From: Atopobiaceae bacterium
GTDB lineage: Bacteria; Actinomycetota; Coriobacteriia; Coriobacteriales; Atopobiaceae
Length of the DNA: 8,869 bases
Direction: 5' to 3'
Assembly: GCA_015258485.1 (NCBI GenBank)
Contig: JABZIF010000038.1
Location: forward strand, 1-8,869
Positions 6,379-8,869 of this stretch are shown here, piece after piece (position 1 is the stretch's first letter; every line of letters begins with the position of its first letter). A program made the translations under genes and the position numbers. Under the pieces are notes generated by a model. It worked only from the letters and a program-made list of their open reading frames with translations, was not told where the DNA came from and did not search any database.

Positions 6379-6714
6379 TTACTTTTCCAAGAGTTTCTCG
6401 TACACGTCAATAAAATCCTCGGCGATAATACGGAAAGACTCAGCCTGCATAAGTTGATCTTCTGCGTGGAGCAAAATAAGGGAAAACTCAACATTTTTGT
6501 TATCAATCGCAGACTGCTGAAGCATTGAGAGGTGTGTGGAATGTCCCTCATTAAAAATCTCGTTACCTGCTGCAACGTCAGAACGAGCGCCTTCAATATC
6601 TCCTTCTTTAGCTTTCTGAATTGCGCCAATATACATAGATTTTGCGGTACCTACAGTCGCAATAATCTCAAATGCAGCCTCTTGGGTTGAGGTCATGCTT
6701 TCATCTTCTGCCAT
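6379..6714 (-). CDS. PTS lactose/cellobiose-family IIA component
   Basis: A 111-residue soluble protein that passes phosphate from HPr to IIB in the sugar phosphotransferase system. It is the all-helical IIA of the lactose/chitobiose family, which acts as a trimer. The signature is HAEDQLM at 83-89: H83 is the expected phosphohistidine and D86 the position of the conserved metal-binding aspartate (family form HAQDHLM). An N-terminal helix with IIATVGTAKS and the KAKEGDIEGA segment also fit the family. Length is normal. GGAG lies seven bases before the ATG. It is the last gene of the operon, 39 bases after IIB, with a terminator downstream. Sugar specificity cannot be read from IIA. A gene name (lacF, chbA or celC type) is not assigned. 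Confidence 0.95.
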   Translation of the reverse strand: MAEDESMTSTQEAAFEIIATVGTAKSMYIGAIQKAKEGDIEGARSDVAAGNEIFNEGHSTHLSMLQQSAIDNKNVEFSLILLHAEDQLMQAESFRIIAEDFIDVYEKLLEK

Positions 6715-6753
6715 ATATTTACTCCATGCTCATTAAGTTGCAAAACCAATTAC

Positions 6754-7053
6754 TTACTTTTTAGCAAGTGCAAGTGCATCGTCAAGAATCTTGGCGGCAT
6801 TCATTCTACCGTAATCAACCATTGGAATTACAGCAACGGGAATATCGCCAGCAGCTGCCTCAACATCCGCCTTAGCATACGCAATTTGGGGACCTAACAA
6901 AAAGACATCAGCACCATCAAGCAGCTCAAGAGCTTTATTAAGAGGGTTAGCAATAATCTCTGCATCTAAACCTCTAGAAGATGCCTCTTTCTGGAGCTTT
7001 TGAACAAGAAGACTTGTGGACATTCCAGCATTACATGCAAGTAAGATTTTCAT
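6754..7053 (-). CDS. PTS lactose/cellobiose-family IIB component
   Basis: A 99-residue cytoplasmic protein that takes phosphate from IIA on a cysteine and gives it to the sugar bound by IIC. The phosphocysteine is C7 in the loop CNAGMSTS (7-14), the hallmark of lactose/cellobiose IIB proteins; LLGPQIAY (52-59) is a second strong family match. Length is standard for a stand-alone IIB. AAAGGAG lies five bases before the ATG. It is separated from IIC by 74 bases holding a perfect hairpin, an unusually large gap within this otherwise compact operon. Confidence 0.96.
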   Translation of the reverse strand: MKILLACNAGMSTSLLVQKLQKEASSRGLDAEIIANPLNKALELLDGADVFLLGPQIAYAKADVEAAAGDIPVAVIPMVDYGRMNAAKILDDALALAKK

Positions 7054-7072
7054 ACAAACTCCTTTATAAGGC

Positions 7073-7098
7073 AGCCAGTCATCTTACGATGACTGGCT
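7073..7098 (-). other. Perfect intercistronic hairpin between IIC and IIB
   Basis: AGCCAGTCATC (7073-7083) and GATGACTGGCT (7088-7098) are exact reverse complements, an 11-bp stem with a four-base loop. On the transcribed minus strand no T run follows; the next bases lead within eight nucleotides into the IIB ribosome binding site. It is therefore not a standard terminator. A role in mRNA processing, 3'-end protection of the IIC message or IIB translation is inferred. Confidence 0.85.
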
Positions 7099-7127
7099 CA
7101 TAGTTCATACTCAACTAAAACGATACG

Positions 7128-8558
7128 CTACTGAGCGTCCTCGGCAGTAACTTCGGCCTGCTTAGCTTGAGCACGTTCAGAGATCTTCATAAATGGCAGA
7201 TAAATTGCCATAGCAAGAAGAACCTCAACGCCCTGCCAAATTACAGCACGCACGTCGCCGCCAGTTGCAAGCCAACCGCTGATAAAGACTGGAGTGGTCC
7301 AAGGAACCATCGCAACACATGGGTTAATCAAACCGAGGTTAGTGAGCAAATACGTAAGACCAATGAAAAGATCCGGAACAAGCACAAATGGAATCATCAA
7401 AGGAAGGTTGTAGACAATTGGATAGCCGTAAATAACTGGCTCATTAATGTTAAAAATGCCAGGAAGGACGGACAACGCAGAAACATCCTTAGAAGCCTTA
7501 TTCTTAGAGAAAAAGAAGGTATCAAGAAGAAGCATAAGGGTACAACCAGAACCACCAATAAGAGCAAACGTATTGATAATCTGCATATTCATGTAGTGGT
7601 CCTGAGGGATTGGCTGACCGGCCGCAAAAGTTGCCATGTTATCAACAATCAGCATAGTCAAAATAGGCTCGATAAGAACGCCAGAGATAGTGGACTGATG
7701 AATACCAAGGCAGAAAAGCAAATTTGCAAAGGTGTAAATAATAATAACGGCAAATGGACCAGCATTCATAAGGCCTTTCAAAGGAGCAGAAATACCCGTA
7801 GCAATAATGGTCATAAGATCGGTACTAGCACAAACGGCAAAAAGTGCAGAGACAATACCAAAGATAGAAAGGGCAAGCATCATTGGAATCATAGTGTTAA
7901 ACGAATCTGCAACCGCTGGTGGCACGCCCTCGCCCAAATTAACTTTGAGCTGTTTAACATTAGAAAGTTTAATAAAAATAGTTGCTGATAGTAAACCAAC
8001 GATAATCGCACCAAAAAGGCCATTTGTACCAGTAAACGTTGTAGAAAAAGCACCCGTCGCGTCAACTCCAGTTACCGCATATCCATTCGGTAAAAGCTTT
8101 GCCACATCTGTCAGAGGAACAGTAACAGCTGCTGCACTGGCATCAGCCGCATTAGCTGCATGAAGAACAGCGCCCGCCGTAGCAACAATACTCTGTGGCA
8201 TCATAATAATGAATGCGGCAATACCAATAACTACGCACGCAATTGCATTGTCAAAACGCTTATTACGAGCAAAGCAATAACCAATAACACCAGCAAGAAT
8301 AACTGCCGAGAAACTCAAAGTGCCCTGTGCAATCGCGGCACCCCAAACCTTGAAATTAGCCAAGGTGACTGGATCATTTGCAAAAATCCAGGGGAAAAGA
8401 ACATTATTAATCAAAACCGCAATACCAGCCAAAATATAAATCGGGCTGACAGTTGCAAATGCATCGCGAAGGCTCCTCAAATGAACCTGATTACCGACTT
8501 TTGCAGAAATCTCTGCAAACTTGTCTAGAAACGATGCTTGACCATTTTTACCTGCCAT
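7128..8558 (-). CDS. PTS lactose/cellobiose-family IIC membrane component
   Basis: The 476-residue membrane permease of the sugar PTS, which binds the sugar outside and presents it for phosphorylation by IIB. Many hydrophobic segments run from about residue 35 to 455. Conserved points include GIHQ (285-288) and INEPVIYGYP (371-380); H287 and E373 correspond to the histidine and glutamate of the substrate site in the ChbC structure, as I recall that family. The ATG at 8558 is chosen because AAAGGAG lies eight bases before it; the in-frame GTG at 8576 lies upstream of that binding site and would put it inside the gene. The protein is somewhat longer than typical ChbC/CelB (about 440-450), probably through an Ala/Thr-rich loop at about 124-172. 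It starts 24 bases after the GH1 stop. Likely substrate is a beta-glucoside or beta-galactoside; which one is not settled. Confidence 0.95.
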   Translation of the reverse strand: MAGKNGQASFLDKFAEISAKVGNQVHLRSLRDAFATVSPIYILAGIAVLINNVLFPWIFANDPVTLANFKVWGAAIAQGTLSFSAVILAGVIGYCFARNKRFDNAIACVVIGIAAFIIMMPQSIVATAGAVLHAANAADASAAAVTVPLTDVAKLLPNGYAVTGVDATGAFSTTFTGTNGLFGAIIVGLLSATIFIKLSNVKQLKVNLGEGVPPAVADSFNTMIPMMLALSIFGIVSALFAVCASTDLMTIIATGISAPLKGLMNAGPFAVIIIYTFANLLFCLGIHQSTISGVLIEPILTMLIVDNMATFAAGQPIPQDHYMNMQIINTFALIGGSGCTLMLLLDTFFFSKNKASKDVSALSVLPGIFNINEPVIYGYPIVYNLPLMIPFVLVPDLFIGLTYLLTNLGLINPCVAMVPWTTPVFISGWLATGGDVRAVIWQGVEVLLAMAIYLPFMKISERAQAKQAEVTAEDAQ

Positions 8559-8566
8559 GTGCAGAA

Positions 8567-8573
8567 CTCCTTT
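8567..8573 (-). promoter_or_regulatory. IIC ribosome binding site, decides the start codon
   Basis: On the minus strand AAAGGAG lies eight bases before the ATG at 8558. Because this site lies downstream of the alternative GTG at 8576, that GTG cannot be the start used with it. Confidence 0.85.
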
Positions 8574-8582
8574 CACGAGCTT

Positions 8583-8869
8583 CTAGTCAACTACATGCGT
8601 TGTGGCAACTTGTTTGAGCCACTCGGCGGACTTCTTTAAACGACGGTTGTAGTTGTCTTCCAGGTCAACTTCAACAAATCCATAACGGTTCTTGAATGCA
8701 TTAGCCCAAGACCAGTTATCGATAATTGCCCAATAGTGATAGCCGCGACATTTTGCTCCATCCTGAATTGCACGAGCGACCCATTCAAGATGACGGCGAA
8801 CAAAATCAATGCGATAGTCGTCCTGAATTACACCGTTTTCATCTTTTTTAAGATCTTCTCGCTCAACAC
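8583..8869 (-). CDS. GH1 6-phospho-beta-glycosidase, C-terminal part only
   Basis: Only the last 94 codons are in the window, ending in TAG; the gene continues past the right edge. The fragment has the closing blocks of glycoside hydrolase family 1: a helix of the type DDYRIDFVRRHLEWV, then YHYWAIIDNWSWANAF and NRYGFVEVDLE, then the usual KKSAEWLKQV tail. The two catalytic glutamates lie outside the window. Such enzymes split 6-phosphorylated disaccharides delivered by a PTS, and the IIC gene begins 24 bases after the stop, so the enzyme probably heads or precedes this operon. The phosphate-site region carries Ser-Trp (fragment residues 53-54) as in 6-phospho-beta-galactosidases, but Asn where LacG has lysine, with Lys one place earlier. 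The substrate could be a phospho-glucoside or a phospho-galactoside. Confidence 0.93.
   Translation of the reverse strand, partial: VEREDLKKDENGVIQDDYRIDFVRRHLEWVARAIQDGAKCRGYHYWAIIDNWSWANAFKNRYGFVEVDLEDNYNRRLKKSAEWLKQVATTHVVD

Noticed and set aside
7167..7988. Long forward open frame (273 codons) opposite the IIC gene
   Set aside because: It lies wholly antisense to a confidently identified PTS IIC, has no supporting ribosome binding site, and its product is a basic, Asn/Lys-rich low-quality sequence typical of a shadow frame.
8558..8576. GTG at 8576 as the IIC start
   Set aside because: The AAAGGAG site lies between this GTG and the ATG at 8558, so the ATG is the supported start.

Overview
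The window looks like chromosomal DNA of an anaerobic or fermentative host-associated bacterium, most likely an actinobacterium of the Coriobacteriia (Atopobium/Fannyhessea/Lancefieldella type). This is inference. It rests on zinc-ribbon membrane proteins beginning CPNCGAE, an ammonia-dependent asparagine synthetase, a lactose/cellobiose-family PTS and moderate, AT-leaning base composition. A low-GC Firmicute cannot be excluded. No rRNA, tRNA, CRISPR array, transposase or phage gene was found.

Layout. Positions 1-277 are AT-rich and without a clear gene. Two forward genes follow: a four-helix membrane protein ending in a zinc ribbon (278-1183) and a protein with N-terminal zinc ribbon, one membrane helix, a helical stalk and a beta domain (1196-2392). 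A strong terminator (2426-2454) closes this pair. Next is asnA (2584-3585, start corrected from the upstream GTG). A second stalk protein, clearly paralogous to the first, lies at 3760-5127 behind its own promoter and a leader that can fold in two competing ways around its ribosome binding site. A convergent gene (5229-6131, minus) encodes a third N-terminal zinc-ribbon membrane protein with an unrelated outer domain. From 6271 to the right edge runs a minus-strand sugar operon, transcribed right to left: a GH1 glycosidase (only its last 94 residues are visible), PTS IIC, IIB and IIA, then a terminator.

How the genes work together. The PTS proteins import and phosphorylate a beta-linked disaccharide, which the GH1 enzyme would split. 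AsnA makes asparagine from aspartate and ammonia. The four zinc-ribbon proteins are the unexplained part. Charge around their helices suggests that every ribbon sits in the cytoplasm, while three of them push a domain outside the membrane. Three are in forward orientation around asnA and one converges on them, so they may be parts of one envelope-associated system. No function can be assigned from sequence alone.

The most noteworthy points are the four-protein zinc-ribbon cluster with a duplicated stalk/beta protein; the single TAG that separates the first two genes in one continuous frame with matching ribbons on either side; the two-state leader at 3722-3751; and a perfect 11-bp hairpin between the IIC and IIB genes.
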